Source of the DNA: Candidatus Iainarchaeum sp.
GTDB taxonomy: Archaea > B1Sed10-29 > WALL01 > JAGHAM01
Direction of reading: 5' to 3'
DNA length: 30,835 bases
NCBI GenBank assembly: GCA_021161465.1
Contig: JAGHAM010000039.1
Location: forward strand, 1 to 30,835
The notes below the pieces were generated by a model. It made no database searches. It was not told the DNA's origin and saw only the letters and a list, made by a program, of their open reading frames with translations. The position numbers and the translations under genes were made by a program. The number at the start of each line of letters is the position of its first letter. Position 1 is the stretch's first letter. Below are positions 7,360 to 15,517 of this stretch, one piece after another.

Positions 7360-9105
7360 ATGCTTGAAACCAAGATAGATAAGTTCGTTAAGATGGCTGA
7401 GAAGGGGCCCGTTACTCTAAAAGATGCCTCCAAAGCTATTAATTGGGATGTTGAGAAGATAGAGGAGGTTTCAAGGTTTCTTAGTTCGGTTGGCACTCTT
7501 GATCTGGTCTATCCCGTAAACTTCTTTTCTGAGCCTTATATCACGGTGAAAAGAAAGGAAGAGGTAAAGCCTGAGGAAATGCCAAACGGAAAAGTACTTG
7601 AGAAGTATCCAGTTAATGTTGACAACGTTGCTGGTTATGTAACTATATATTTCCTAAGGGGGGAAGGCAGACCTTTTTACCATATCTCCCTTCCGAAGGT
7701 CGGGCCTTACACTAAAATTTTCATGAATCATCTGAAGGAGGCCATTGCTGAGAACGTTCCAATCCAGGTTGAGGATATCTCTGACCCTAAAAGGATACTC
7801 ATGCTCAAAGGGAAATTCTATTCAGAAACAAAGAGGGCCATAAAGATGAGCCTTGAAGGTTTATCTGAGAAGGACTATGATGTCCTCGCAGCTACACTCT
7901 TTCATGATATGTTTGGGCTTGGCGATATTGAGGTTTTGATGGGAGACGACTGGCTTGAGGAAGTTGCGATTAACAAAGCAGGGGACCCCATAGTTGTTTA
8001 TCACAGAAAGTATGGGTGGATGAAGACAAATTTGACTATAGACAAAGAGGAGGAGGTTCTAACACTTGCCAGCCAGATTTCAAGGAAGGCAGGCAGGGAA
8101 ATAAACCTAATGAACCCAATAGTAGATGCTTACCTCACAACTGGTGACAGGGTAGCTTCAACAATGTTTCCAATATCTTCAAAAGGCAACACAATAACCA
8201 TAAGGCGTTTTTCAAGGAATCCATGGACGATGATACATTTCATAGACCCAAAAATGGGGACAGTGTCCAAAGAGGTAGCTGCTTTCCTATGGCTTGCAAT
8301 GCAGTATGAGTTGAATATACTGGTTACGGGAGGTACTGCATCAGGCAAGACAAGTATGCTGAACGCAATCTGTAACTTTATTCCGCCACATCATAGGGTT
8401 ATCACTATAGAGGATACAAGGGAGATAAATCTGCCCCTCTACCTAGATTGGAATTGGGTGCCTTTGGTTACAAGGGGTGCAAACCCTGAGGGCAAGGGGG
8501 AAGTATCTATGCTTGACCTGATGGTAGCATCACTTAGGATGAGACCTGATAGAATTATAGTTGGTGAGGTCAGGAGAAGGCGCGAGGCAGAGGCTTTGTT
8601 TGAGGCAATGCACACAGGTCACTCAGTGTACTCAACGATACACGCAGATACTGCCGCACAGGTTATCAGGAGGTTAGTGGAGCCGCCGATAGAAATCCCA
8701 GAAACGGAGCTTGAAGCACTCCATCTTATAGTTACTCAATATAGAGATAGGACGAAAAACAAGAGGAAAAACTTAGAGGTGGCTGAGATAGTACCACGTG
8801 GAGTTGCTGGCTCGAATGCCCAGGCGAACTACATCTATAGATGGAGGGCAAGGACAGATGAGTTTTCTAGGATAGGTGAGCCTACTAGAGTTACTGAGAT
8901 ACTAAACTTACACACAGGAATGACAGTCAGGGAAATAGATGAAGACCTTAGCGATAAGGAGAAAGTGCTTCAGTGGATGCTTGACAACAAGCTCTCTTCA
9001 ATACAGGATGTTGGAAGGGTGTTAAAAGCTTATTACACAAGACCTGATGAGATTGTTGGAGCTGCAGCGAAAGGATTAAAGCCGTCTAGGGTTTTAGGTG
9101 ATTAA
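7360..9105 (+). CDS. Type II/IV secretion system ATPase (pilus assembly, TadA/GspE-like)
   Basis: This 581-residue cytoplasmic hexameric ATPase powers pilus assembly. Residues 1-60 form a small helical, possibly winged-helix, region; an N-terminal domain follows to about 190; the ATPase core runs from about 250 to 480. The core contains Walker A GGTASGKT (324-331), the Asp box TIEDTREI (349-356), Walker B RIIVGEVR (398-405) and the His box MHTGHSVYSTIHADT (417-431), all intact. ATG 7360 has a GGTGGT site just upstream. It overlaps the next gene, a TadC-type platform protein, by 8 nt. Archaeal relatives include the ATPases of adhesive pili and of the archaellum (ArlI). With pilins and two platform proteins around it, a type IV pilus function is the best reading. 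Confidence 0.93.
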   Translation: MLETKIDKFVKMAEKGPVTLKDASKAINWDVEKIEEVSRFLSSVGTLDLVYPVNFFSEPYITVKRKEEVKPEEMPNGKVLEKYPVNVDNVAGYVTIYFLRGEGRPFYHISLPKVGPYTKIFMNHLKEAIAENVPIQVEDISDPKRILMLKGKFYSETKRAIKMSLEGLSEKDYDVLAATLFHDMFGLGDIEVLMGDDWLEEVAINKAGDPIVVYHRKYGWMKTNLTIDKEEEVLTLASQISRKAGREINLMNPIVDAYLTTGDRVASTMFPISSKGNTITIRRFSRNPWTMIHFIDPKMGTVSKEVAAFLWLAMQYELNILVTGGTASGKTSMLNAICNFIPPHHRVITIEDTREINLPLYLDWNWVPLVTRGANPEGKGEVSMLDLMVASLRMRPDRIIVGEVRRRREAEALFEAMHTGHSVYSTIHADTAAQVIRRLVEPPIEIPETELEALHLIVTQYRDRTKNKRKNLEVAEIVPRGVAGSNAQANYIYRWRARTDEFSRIGEPTRVTEILNLHTGMTVREIDEDLSDKEKVLQWMLDNKLSSIQDVGRVLKAYYTRPDEIVGAAAKGLKPSRVLGD

Positions 9106-9985
9106 AATAAGAATTCCACTTATGATATTGCAGCCCGAGAAGGGAAAGAATGTAACCCGAAGATTTATTGGGATAGGGCAACTTATCTCAAGACCTTTCA
9201 AGTGGCTTGATAGCGACCTTGTTAAGATAGGAATGAAGACGAGCAAATCGCATTATTTCCTTATGAGTTTCATCAATGCACTTATTTGGTCGGTTTCGTT
9301 GTTTGCTTTGCTGTTCGTTTTGCTTTATGTGCAGAGTGGTGAGCCTGCCCTTATGGGTCCAGGCTTGCTTGGTGGTGTGGTATTCCTAATTTTCTTTGGT
9401 GTGTTTCTCTACTATCCAAGGGTACTTGTGAAGAAACGGGCTGAGAACATAGACAAAAATTTGGCTTATGCATTGAAGGACCTTCTCCTGCAGGTTAGCT
9501 CAGGTGTTTGTCTCTTCAATGGAATGGCGAACGTATCTGTTGGTGACTACGATGAGATATCAAAAGAGTTTGATGCGGTTGTTAGGGACATAAATGCTGG
9601 CATGAGTGAAATAGATGCTCTGGAAAAGATGGGTGTCAGGACAGAATCGCGGTTTGTCAAGAGGACGATATGGCAGCTTGTGAATGTCATGCGTTCTGGG
9701 GCCAGCGTTGTAATGGCTTTGAGGAATGTTGTAAGTTCACTTGTCCTTTACCAGCAAAAGCAAATAAGGGACTTTACACAGGAGCTTAACATGTGGTCCC
9801 TAGTTTACATGATTTTTGCTGTTATCCTGCCAACGCTTGGGGTCACTATGCTGGTGGTGCTCTCGGCTTTTAGCCAAGCTGGCGTCAGCAAGGGGCTGTT
9901 TATAGCTGTAATTGCAGTTTCGTTTTTTGCACAGGTTGGAGTAGTTGGCTTTGTGAGAAGCAGGAGGCCGATCATATATGGCTAA
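9098..9985 (+). CDS. Type II secretion F-family (TadC-like) pilus platform protein, short form
   Basis: The 295-residue integral membrane protein has a membrane hairpin near residues 60-108, a cytoplasmic T2SF helical domain (about 120-225, with LAYALKDLLLQVSSG and a central VMRSGASVVMALRNV), and two C-terminal membrane segments (about 230-285). This is the platform that organises pilin entry at the base of the pilus and docks on the ATPase. The GTG start at 9098 overlaps the ATPase gene by 8 nt; an ATG at 9121 is an alternative that would remove eight residues. It overlaps the second platform gene by 8 nt, so the three machinery genes are translationally coupled. Confidence 0.85.
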   Translation: MIKIRIPLMILQPEKGKNVTRRFIGIGQLISRPFKWLDSDLVKIGMKTSKSHYFLMSFINALIWSVSLFALLFVLLYVQSGEPALMGPGLLGGVVFLIFFGVFLYYPRVLVKKRAENIDKNLAYALKDLLLQVSSGVCLFNGMANVSVGDYDEISKEFDAVVRDINAGMSEIDALEKMGVRTESRFVKRTIWQLVNVMRSGASVVMALRNVVSSLVLYQQKQIRDFTQELNMWSLVYMIFAVILPTLGVTMLVVLSAFSQAGVSKGLFIAVIAVSFFAQVGVVGFVRSRRPIIYG

Positions 9986-11537
9986 GAAAACTAAGGGAAA
10001 ACCTCTTGGGAAGGGGCACATTGGGAAAAAGCCTGTGAAGAGAAAGCCAATTAAGAAGGCCATTGTGAAAAAACCTGGCATCCCCCCTTCCAAGAAGCCA
10101 AAGAGGCACACAAAGATACCTAAGGCCATTAAGGAAAAGCCGAAAGTGCCAGTGAGGCACAACAGGATAGCAAAGACTGGAATCCAGGAGAAGAAGCCTG
10201 AAAAGAATGTTGAGATTGGCCATCACGTGGCTGGTTTCTTCAGGGATATTTTCATATTGACTGGGCGCATCTTCCCTAGTTCTATCAGGAAGAAGGTGTA
10301 TCACATGCTTGTCCTATCTGGGGATGATACCCTTCCAGAGGAGTGGCTTGGAGCAGCAATGATAATGTCATTCGTCTATTCTATCCTTGCCGTTCTGGTT
10401 TTCCTGTTTTTGTTCAAGCTGGAATTGTTGTTCCAAGCTGTGGTCGGTCTGGCTGTGTTCCTGCTTACTTTCTCTTCCTATTTCGTTGCCCTTCAGTATG
10501 CCCTACAAAAAGCCACCAAACACCAGGGATATCTATTCCTGAGAAGAAGGTTTTTCGTAAGGATGTTCCAGTCGATAAGTAAATTCTATCCATGGAACTT
10601 CAGAGAGAACATAAGGAAGTTGTTGCTTTACTCTGGGGATAGGAAATCCACTCCTGAGTATTGGGTTGGCGCTTCCTCGCTTGTTGCTTTACTCTATGCT
10701 CTAGTGGCTGCTATTCTTGTATACGGGTTCTTGCCGTATCCCATTTACGCGCCCATACTTACATTTTTCTCAACCTTTGTTGTTGGCTTAGTAGTTAGAT
10801 ACATGCTCTTATATTACGCCACAGAGGGCAGGAGAAAGCTTGTAGAGCGCATATTGCCCGATTTCCTGCAGTTGATAGCAGCGGATATCAGGGCAGGGGT
10901 AACACCTTTTGCTGCCCTAAGGGCTTCAGCCAGGAAAGAGTTTGGACCCCTAGAATATGAGGTTCAGTATGCCACTGCTAAATCCCTAGGCACAGGGTCA
11001 TTCTCGGATGCACTTGAGGAGATAAGCCGCACGATACATTCAAGGGTCTTTGAAAGAGTTATAAAGCTATTCTCTACTGGCATTAAATCAGGCGGTCAGC
11101 TGTCAGCTCTTTTGGAAAACTCCGCTCATGACATAACAGAAACTCAGGAGTTAAACAAGCAACTGGTGTCAAGCACCAAAATGTATTCTATCTTCATACT
11201 TTTCAATATAGTAGTTGGAAGTCCACTCATGCTTGCCATTTCCCTCCAGTTCGTTGATATGGTGTCAACTTTCAGCAGTTTTTCTAGTGGAGGGGAGTCC
11301 ATAGAGGGGCTTGGGATTATGGGCGGTGGGGAAACCCTGCCACCAGAGTTCCTGTTCCAATCAGCAATTGTTATCATTGTACTCACTTCCCTTATGGCCA
11401 GTGCTTTCATGGGTGTTATAAATGATGGAAGTGTTAGGAATGGGCTTAAGTACTTCATACCCCTCTCTGTGATATCCTTGGTGATGTTTTCCATCTTTAA
11501 AGTCCTGGTTAACCAAATAATCGGCTCTATGATTTGA
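9978..11537 (+). CDS. TadC-like pilus platform protein with Lys/Pro-rich N-terminal tail and duplicated membrane hairpin
   Basis: The 519-residue product starts with about 78 residues dominated by Lys, Pro and Ile (for example KKPVKRKPIKKAIVKKPG), probably a disordered cytoplasmic tail. Two related modules follow: residues 101-180 (IRKKVYHMLVLSGD...PEEWLGA) and 205-282 (FRENIRKLLLYSGD...PEYWVGA), each a short helix plus two membrane segments. The T2SF domain is at about 290-395 (LPDFLQLIAADIRAGVTPFAALR) and the C terminus has about three membrane segments. Usual TadC proteins have one hairpin before the domain, so this is an internal duplication. ATG 9978 has AGGAGG at 9962-9967. With the gene at 9098 it probably forms a two-protein platform. 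Confidence 0.85.
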   Translation: MAKKTKGKPLGKGHIGKKPVKRKPIKKAIVKKPGIPPSKKPKRHTKIPKAIKEKPKVPVRHNRIAKTGIQEKKPEKNVEIGHHVAGFFRDIFILTGRIFPSSIRKKVYHMLVLSGDDTLPEEWLGAAMIMSFVYSILAVLVFLFLFKLELLFQAVVGLAVFLLTFSSYFVALQYALQKATKHQGYLFLRRRFFVRMFQSISKFYPWNFRENIRKLLLYSGDRKSTPEYWVGASSLVALLYALVAAILVYGFLPYPIYAPILTFFSTFVVGLVVRYMLLYYATEGRRKLVERILPDFLQLIAADIRAGVTPFAALRASARKEFGPLEYEVQYATAKSLGTGSFSDALEEISRTIHSRVFERVIKLFSTGIKSGGQLSALLENSAHDITETQELNKQLVSSTKMYSIFILFNIVVGSPLMLAISLQFVDMVSTFSSFSSGGESIEGLGIMGGGETLPPEFLFQSAIVIIVLTSLMASAFMGVINDGSVRNGLKYFIPLSVISLVMFSIFKVLVNQIIGSMI

Positions 11538-11550
11538 TTAAAACCAAAAT

Positions 11551-11560
11551 CTTTTTAAAT
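11551..11560 (+). promoter_or_regulatory. TATA-like box of the class III pilin gene
   Basis: CTTTTTAAAT lies about 37 nt before the ATG at 11593. The expected transcript start is near 11581, giving a leader of about 12 nt that would contain the AGGTGA ribosome site at 11583-11588. Confidence 0.5.
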
Positions 11561-11592
11561 GAGTAGTGATTTAGTGATTGCAGGTGAAAACT

Positions 11593-12045
11593 ATGAAGAA
11601 AGCACAAGCATCAACCGAATACCTGATAATACTAGCAGTGGTCATAATTGTGGCTTTGATAGTTGTTGGTGTTATGGGATGGTTCCCAAGCACTAGTGGT
11701 TCAGTGAAAGAACAGCAAAGTAAGACTTATTGGAGTACAGCAACACCGTTTTCGATTACTGACGTGAAGTACTCCGGTACAACTTTGGAATTGTCTCTGC
11801 AGAACAAGATGCAGGACAAGCTTGAGTTGACTGGCGTCACTGTTGCAGGGACTGCCGGTACTGTCACTGATACAAACTTCACTGCAGGTGAAACAAAGGC
11901 AATAACAATCACTGGCGTTCCGTCCTGTGGAACTGCAGGTGATCCATACTCAATAAGCTTGACTTTCACTTACAACAACATAGATTCAGGCATATCCAAC
12001 AATACACAGACAGGTACTCAGGAATACATAGGCAAATGCAGTTAA
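11593..12045 (+). CDS. Class III signal peptide pilin, probable major subunit
   Basis: This is a 150-residue archaeal type IV pilin. It starts MKKAQASTEYLIILAVVIIV: a basic tetrapeptide, a predicted cut before Gln5, the consensus Q-A-S-T-E-Y-L, and a long hydrophobic helix that packs in the fibre core. The remaining 110 residues are Thr/Ser/Gly-rich beta strands. Two Cys (PSCGT and the final GKCS) could form a disulfide closing the head domain. ATG 11593 was chosen over TTG 11578 because AGGTGA lies five bases upstream. It has its own TATA-like box and is followed by a strong hairpin terminator, so it can be transcribed at a high level apart from the machinery genes. This is why I call it the likely major pilin. 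Confidence 0.85.
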   Translation: MKKAQASTEYLIILAVVIIVALIVVGVMGWFPSTSGSVKEQQSKTYWSTATPFSITDVKYSGTTLELSLQNKMQDKLELTGVTVAGTAGTVTDTNFTAGETKAITITGVPSCGTAGDPYSISLTFTYNNIDSGISNNTQTGTQEYIGKCS

Positions 12046-12057
12046 AGACAGTGAAAT

Positions 12058-12119
12058 ACTAACCACGCTTCCGTATGGAAGCGCCCCCTCTTTATTTTTA
12101 TAGTATTGGTTAGTTTTTA
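12058..12119 (+). terminator. Nested hairpin terminator after the pilin gene
   Basis: A 7-bp perfect stem (12066-12072 with 12077-12083, CGCTTCC/GGAAGCG, loop GTAT) is followed by a C/T-rich run to 12100. Directly outside it, ACTAACCA (12058-12065) can pair with TGGTTAGT (12107-12114), which is followed by a T run (12114-12118). Either T-rich stretch could serve as the release site. Confidence 0.6.
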
Positions 12120-12158
12120 GAGTCCTCTACTACCTTACTTGGAGGAGCTGCATAGGAT

Positions 12159-12578
12159 TCAGGCGCTGTTTCCAGTGCTATTCAAAAAGTCCTCAGCCTT
12201 TCTAAGGACATTCCTATCATTGTCGAATCCCAACTGCTTTAGTGCATCTTCATACCTCAACCATCTGTATCCTATGTGCTCAAAAGAAAGTTTGACGTTC
12301 TTGTTCCCCGCTTTTGCGAGGAAGAAATCTACCTTCTTGCGTATCAGTATATTTCCACGGCGAAAGAAATAATTTATCTCCTCATGGAAAGATGGCACAA
12401 ACTCCACATTAAGATTCGTCTCCTCAAAAATCTCGCGCTTGGCTGTTTCCATTGGCTGTTCACCAGGCTCAATCTTGCCTTTTGGAAGGCTCCAGTGACC
12501 CTCTTCATAGTGGAGTACAAGGTACTCCCTTTTTTCACCGCCTCTGAAAACTATAGCCCCAGCTGAGTGTTCATCCAT
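12159..12578 (-). CDS. Nudix hydrolase (Ap4A hydrolase-like)
   Basis: The 139-residue enzyme hydrolyses a nucleoside diphosphate linked to another moiety. The Nudix box runs from Gly34 to Leu56 (GKIEPGE, then REIFEETNL) and fits G-x5-E-x7-RE-U-x-EE-x-G-U, except that the late Gly is Asn55; the catalytic Glu residues are all present. The sequence around it (HWSLPKGKIEPGE) resembles bis(5'-nucleosyl)-tetraphosphatases, but the substrate is not certain. ATG at 12578 was chosen over TTG at 12587 because the only purine-rich ribosome site (AAGGA) abuts the TTG and is well spaced from the ATG. It follows the KaiC-type gene by 12 nt on the same strand and is probably cotranscribed. Confidence 0.88.
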   Translation of the reverse strand: MDEHSAGAIVFRGGEKREYLVLHYEEGHWSLPKGKIEPGEQPMETAKREIFEETNLNVEFVPSFHEEINYFFRRGNILIRKKVDFFLAKAGNKNVKLSFEHIGYRWLRYEDALKQLGFDNDRNVLRKAEDFLNSTGNSA

Positions 12579-12590
12579 ATAACCCAATCC

Positions 12591-13346
12591 TTAGGGATTC
12601 GTTCCGCTTAGACCAAAGACTTGTTGTTCTGGATATACCACGATACCTTCATCCGTTATTTGCATCGCAGCTATTTTTTTCTGGTGTTTGGTCCCTCTGA
12701 GCTTCAAGACCTCAACAGCGCTTTCCCTTATATCTCCCTTCCTAATGTTGTATAGGACTATAACCCCATCGGCCATGAATTCCTCAAATGTTGATGGCGT
12801 ATGGATAAAAGGGTCTTTCTCAACAATAAGCAGTGACATTGCCTTGGTCTTCTCCAGAGTCCTGAATAACTCCTCGATGTATACTCTATATTCAGACATA
12901 TTATCCGAGAAGAAGGAGGATATTGCTGTTAGTGAGTCTATGACTATAAGGTCAGGTTTGAAATCCTTTGGTATGAATTCTAAGCCCTTAAGCATCACGC
13001 CAGATTGGGATACTATCTCGACGCCCTTTCTCTTTCCGACTGAGTATTTTAGCGATAGACCAACATCTGTCACATCCATCCGTTTCAGCAGAATGTCTTT
13101 GTTTGACTCATCTTCCCACCCGAGTGATTTCATATGTTCTCTTAATTTTTCCTCGGGCTCCTCAAAGCTGAGGTAGAGACACTTCTTTCCCTGTAAGGCG
13201 AAATTTATGCATGTCTGCAGACAAAATATAGTTTTACCGCTGCCAGGCCCACCTTTGACAACTACGGAGGATCCGGCTGGTATGTCCTTTTCTATAAGGT
13301 CATCAAAGCCGCGTATCTCTGTTTTAAGACGCTCTTTGGTTTCCAT
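12591..13346 (-). CDS. KaiC-family (RecA-fold) ATPase, single domain
   Basis: This 251-residue protein is a compact KaiC/RadA-type ATPase: Walker A GGPGSGKT (32-39), the catalytic pair in SFEEP (60-64), Walker B DLIVIDSLTA, and a C-terminal strand IVVYPEQQVFG. It resembles the protein at 978 in order of motifs and in its tail (VEVLK-R-TKH then IVVYP), so the two are paralogues, but it lacks the N-terminal extension. An upstream in-frame start at 13430 exists; ATG 13346 is preferred because the protein then begins at the normal domain edge (METKERLKTEIRGFDDL) and a TATA-like CTTATAAAA (13377-13385) gives a short leader. Role unknown: KaiC-type proteins in archaea include signalling ATPases and pilus or archaellum regulators. 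Confidence 0.85.
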   Translation of the reverse strand: METKERLKTEIRGFDDLIEKDIPAGSSVVVKGGPGSGKTIFCLQTCINFALQGKKCLYLSFEEPEEKLREHMKSLGWEDESNKDILLKRMDVTDVGLSLKYSVGKRKGVEIVSQSGVMLKGLEFIPKDFKPDLIVIDSLTAISSFFSDNMSEYRVYIEELFRTLEKTKAMSLLIVEKDPFIHTPSTFEEFMADGVIVLYNIRKGDIRESAVEVLKLRGTKHQKKIAAMQITDEGIVVYPEQQVFGLSGTNP

Positions 13347-13376
13347 ACAAACACCAAATAAACTTAACGACTTGTC

Positions 13377-13385
13377 TTTTATAAG
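13377..13385 (-). promoter_or_regulatory. TATA-like box of the kaiC-Nudix operon
   Basis: CTTATAAAA on the minus strand is centred 35 nt before the ATG at 13346, implying a leader of about 10 nt. It shares the divergent gap with the radical SAM gene promoter. Confidence 0.45.
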
Positions 13386-13427
13386 AGTTTCTGCTGTCCT
13401 TCCAGCTGTCAGTTTAAACCAGCAAAG

Positions 13428-13437
13428 CATTTAAACC
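13428..13437 (+). promoter_or_regulatory. TATA-like box of the radical SAM gene at 13458
   Basis: GCATTTAAAC is centred about 26 nt before ATG 13458 with no Shine-Dalgarno sequence, so the transcript is probably leaderless. Confidence 0.45.
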
Positions 13438-13457
13438 ATGACATCGTTTTACTAACT

Positions 13458-14204
13458 ATGTACGTGCTGCTTGGTGGGATAAAGCCCCTTGTCACTGAAG
13501 TTATGGGCAGGAAGGCTACTAGGATATATATGGGTGGCTGCAACTGGAAATGCCCTTACTGTTATGTTCCAACCCTCCTTAATGAGAAGAAGTGTATGAG
13601 GGTAAATATGTCAGAGCTCATCGACTTGCTTGGCCAGATTAAGGGTATGGAAGCTGTTGAGATAACTGGAGGGGAGCCAACCAGGCAGGACGAGCAGTTA
13701 GAGATGCTCTGCAGGGTTTGCAAGGAGAAAGGCTGGCTGGTGAAGATACACTCAAATGGCTCCAACCCGGGAGTTTTAGCTAATCTTGTTACCGAGAACC
13801 TGGTTGATGTTCTAACCCTGGATGTGAAGGCACCTCTGGATGATGAGGATATGTGGAAGCACATAACTGGTGGTAGGGCTAACCCACAGAAGGTCAGGGA
13901 ATCAATAGATGTGGCCCACATACGCTCGTTTGAAGGCTTGCTTGAGATTGTTGTCCCTGTTCTGCCGGGAGTCAACGATAAGGCTGAAATCATAAAGAAG
14001 ATAGCGAAGGATGTCAGATACTGTGGGATATTCACGCTGAGAGGGTTTGACCCGAACCATGACCTGGTTGATATAAAGTGGAAGGAGAGAGTACCACCTT
14101 CCCACAACAAACTGATAAAGCTTGCCAAGGCAGGGAGAGACGCGCTTTATAATGTCGAGATAGTCATGATAGAGAGCGTGGAGAAGGGCATAGAGACAAT
14201 TTAG
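13458..14204 (+). CDS. Radical SAM protein, activating-enzyme-like
   Basis: The 248-residue protein contains the radical SAM cluster motif C28-x3-C32-x2-C35 (GGCNWKCPYCY), followed by ITGGEPT, the GGE motif that helps bind S-adenosylmethionine, and later strands typical of a partial TIM barrel (LTLDVKAPLDDED, IVVPVLPGVND). Its length and motif arrangement resemble glycyl-radical-enzyme activating proteins (PflA or NrdG types). No glycyl radical enzyme lies next to it, so the target is not known. It is transcribed divergently from the KaiC-Nudix pair and convergently with the MscS gene, 35 nt away. No auxiliary Fe-S cluster motif is evident. Confidence 0.82.
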   Translation: MYVLLGGIKPLVTEVMGRKATRIYMGGCNWKCPYCYVPTLLNEKKCMRVNMSELIDLLGQIKGMEAVEITGGEPTRQDEQLEMLCRVCKEKGWLVKIHSNGSNPGVLANLVTENLVDVLTLDVKAPLDDEDMWKHITGGRANPQKVRESIDVAHIRSFEGLLEIVVPVLPGVNDKAEIIKKIAKDVRYCGIFTLRGFDPNHDLVDIKWKERVPPSHNKLIKLAKAGRDALYNVEIVMIESVEKGIETI

Positions 14205-14239
14205 TGCTTTCATATTAAAACAACAGAGAGCCAATGCAT

Positions 14240-15352
14240 CTAATCCTTCTTTAAGTGTACATCTGTTTGGGGGTACGGTATCTCAATTCCCTCTTTATCA
14301 AAGGCCTTTTTCAGCCTTTTTATGAATTCATGCCTTAGCAGGAACATATTGCCCCTAGCTTTGGCCCGTAGCCCAACACTGAAGTTTATGGAAGAGTCGC
14401 CGAATTCCTTGTATCGCACATATGGCTCAAAATCAGGAACCCCTCCCTCAACATCCTTCATAACGTCATTGGCAACTTTCAGCACAACCTTCTCAACCTT
14501 ATCCAGATTGCTTTTGTAACTTACCCCGATGGGCACCCAAAAGGATAGCTCCGGGTGTGGGCCTTCATAATTTGTTATTATCGAGTTTGCCAGTTTTGAG
14601 TTTGGTATAACCATCAGGTTGTTCTCAACGGTCCTTATTTTTGTGCTCCTCCAGCCAATTTCCTCAACATAACCCTTTTCCTCGCTTGAAATCTGTATAA
14701 AATCACCAATTCTTATTGGCTGTTCTGCTGTCAGGTATACCCCCGCAAAGAAGTTGGTTAGAGTATCCTGAAGTGCAAGCGCAACGGCAAGGCCACCAAT
14801 GCCAAGTCCAGCAACCAAAGGTCCTATCTCAATCCCAATGCTACTGAGAATTATCAGGAATCCAATTGCATAGACAACTATGGCTATAATGTTCTTTGAG
14901 AACTTGAAAACTGTTTGCCTCCTTCTTTTCCTTCCCTGCAACATGTCAAGCAGATACCAGTCGAAGAACGCATTTGAGAGCCTCACTGCGGCATAGGTGA
15001 ATAGAAGGATACCCACCATCAGGAAAAACGTGTTTGATGCCTCCAGTAACGTTACGCCATGGGCAATTTTTTGTCCAGCTTCCATAGTGTAAATTTGATA
15101 AACTATTTGCTTGCCCATTTCAGGGAAGAGTTCAGTTATCGTATAGTAAACAGCAAGATATAGTCCAGTGGCAACGAATATTAGTTTAAGGGGTTTTTTG
15201 GAGTATTCTATCATTCTATCATCAAGTTTTGTTGCTGTGTGCCTTGCAACTCTCTCAAGCTTGGATAACAGAAATACCCCTACATAGGACAGCAAATACA
15301 TCAAAGGAATAAGCAGGATAGGTATCAGGTATTCCAGCCATTGTGGAGTCAT
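14240..15352 (-). CDS. MscS-family mechanosensitive channel
   Basis: This 370-residue membrane protein releases solutes on osmotic down-shock. Three or four membrane segments precede the pore helix, seen as AGLGIGGLAVALALQDTLTN with its Gly/Ala packing pattern, and then the MscS beta domain (FFAGVYLTAEQPIRIGDFI, VEEIGWRSTKIRT) and the alpha/beta C-terminal vestibule (to KKAFDKEGIEIPYPQTDVHL). All landmarks of a complete small-conductance channel are present. ATG 15352 lies about 25 nt after a TATA-like box on the minus strand (15374-15381) with no ribosome site, so the mRNA is probably leaderless. It stands alone as a transcription unit. Confidence 0.93.
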   Translation of the reverse strand: MTPQWLEYLIPILLIPLMYLLSYVGVFLLSKLERVARHTATKLDDRMIEYSKKPLKLIFVATGLYLAVYYTITELFPEMGKQIVYQIYTMEAGQKIAHGVTLLEASNTFFLMVGILLFTYAAVRLSNAFFDWYLLDMLQGRKRRRQTVFKFSKNIIAIVVYAIGFLIILSSIGIEIGPLVAGLGIGGLAVALALQDTLTNFFAGVYLTAEQPIRIGDFIQISSEEKGYVEEIGWRSTKIRTVENNLMVIPNSKLANSIITNYEGPHPELSFWVPIGVSYKSNLDKVEKVVLKVANDVMKDVEGGVPDFEPYVRYKEFGDSSINFSVGLRAKARGNMFLLRHEFIKRLKKAFDKEGIEIPYPQTDVHLKKD

Positions 15353-15373
15353 GATAGTTTCTTGAACTGCTAG

Positions 15374-15381
15374 TTAAAAAA
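15374..15381 (-). promoter_or_regulatory. TATA-like box of the MscS gene
   Basis: TTTTTTAA on the minus strand is centred 25-26 nt before the ATG at 15352, the spacing expected for leaderless transcription. Confidence 0.5.
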
Positions 15382-15517
15382 GCTTTCGTGTGGTGTTTTA
15401 TTTGTTTGGTGTTTATGCCCTAACAGCAACAAGCGATGCGTGATATACCTCCCTTTGTAGGGGATGGTTTCAAATATAGCTAATCTTTAATACATCCTTG
15501 GCTAAAACAATACTCAC

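Noticed and set aside
13562-14128. 188-residue open frame on the minus strand, opposite the radical SAM gene
   Set aside because: It is fully antisense to a gene with clear radical SAM motifs, has Ser-rich shadow composition and no ribosome site.
15353-15517. Small RNA or tRNA in the gap between the MscS gene and archease
   Set aside because: Only a weak CCCT/AGGG hairpin was seen; no tRNA arms or C/D box pair could be recognised. The gap is explained by two divergent promoters.
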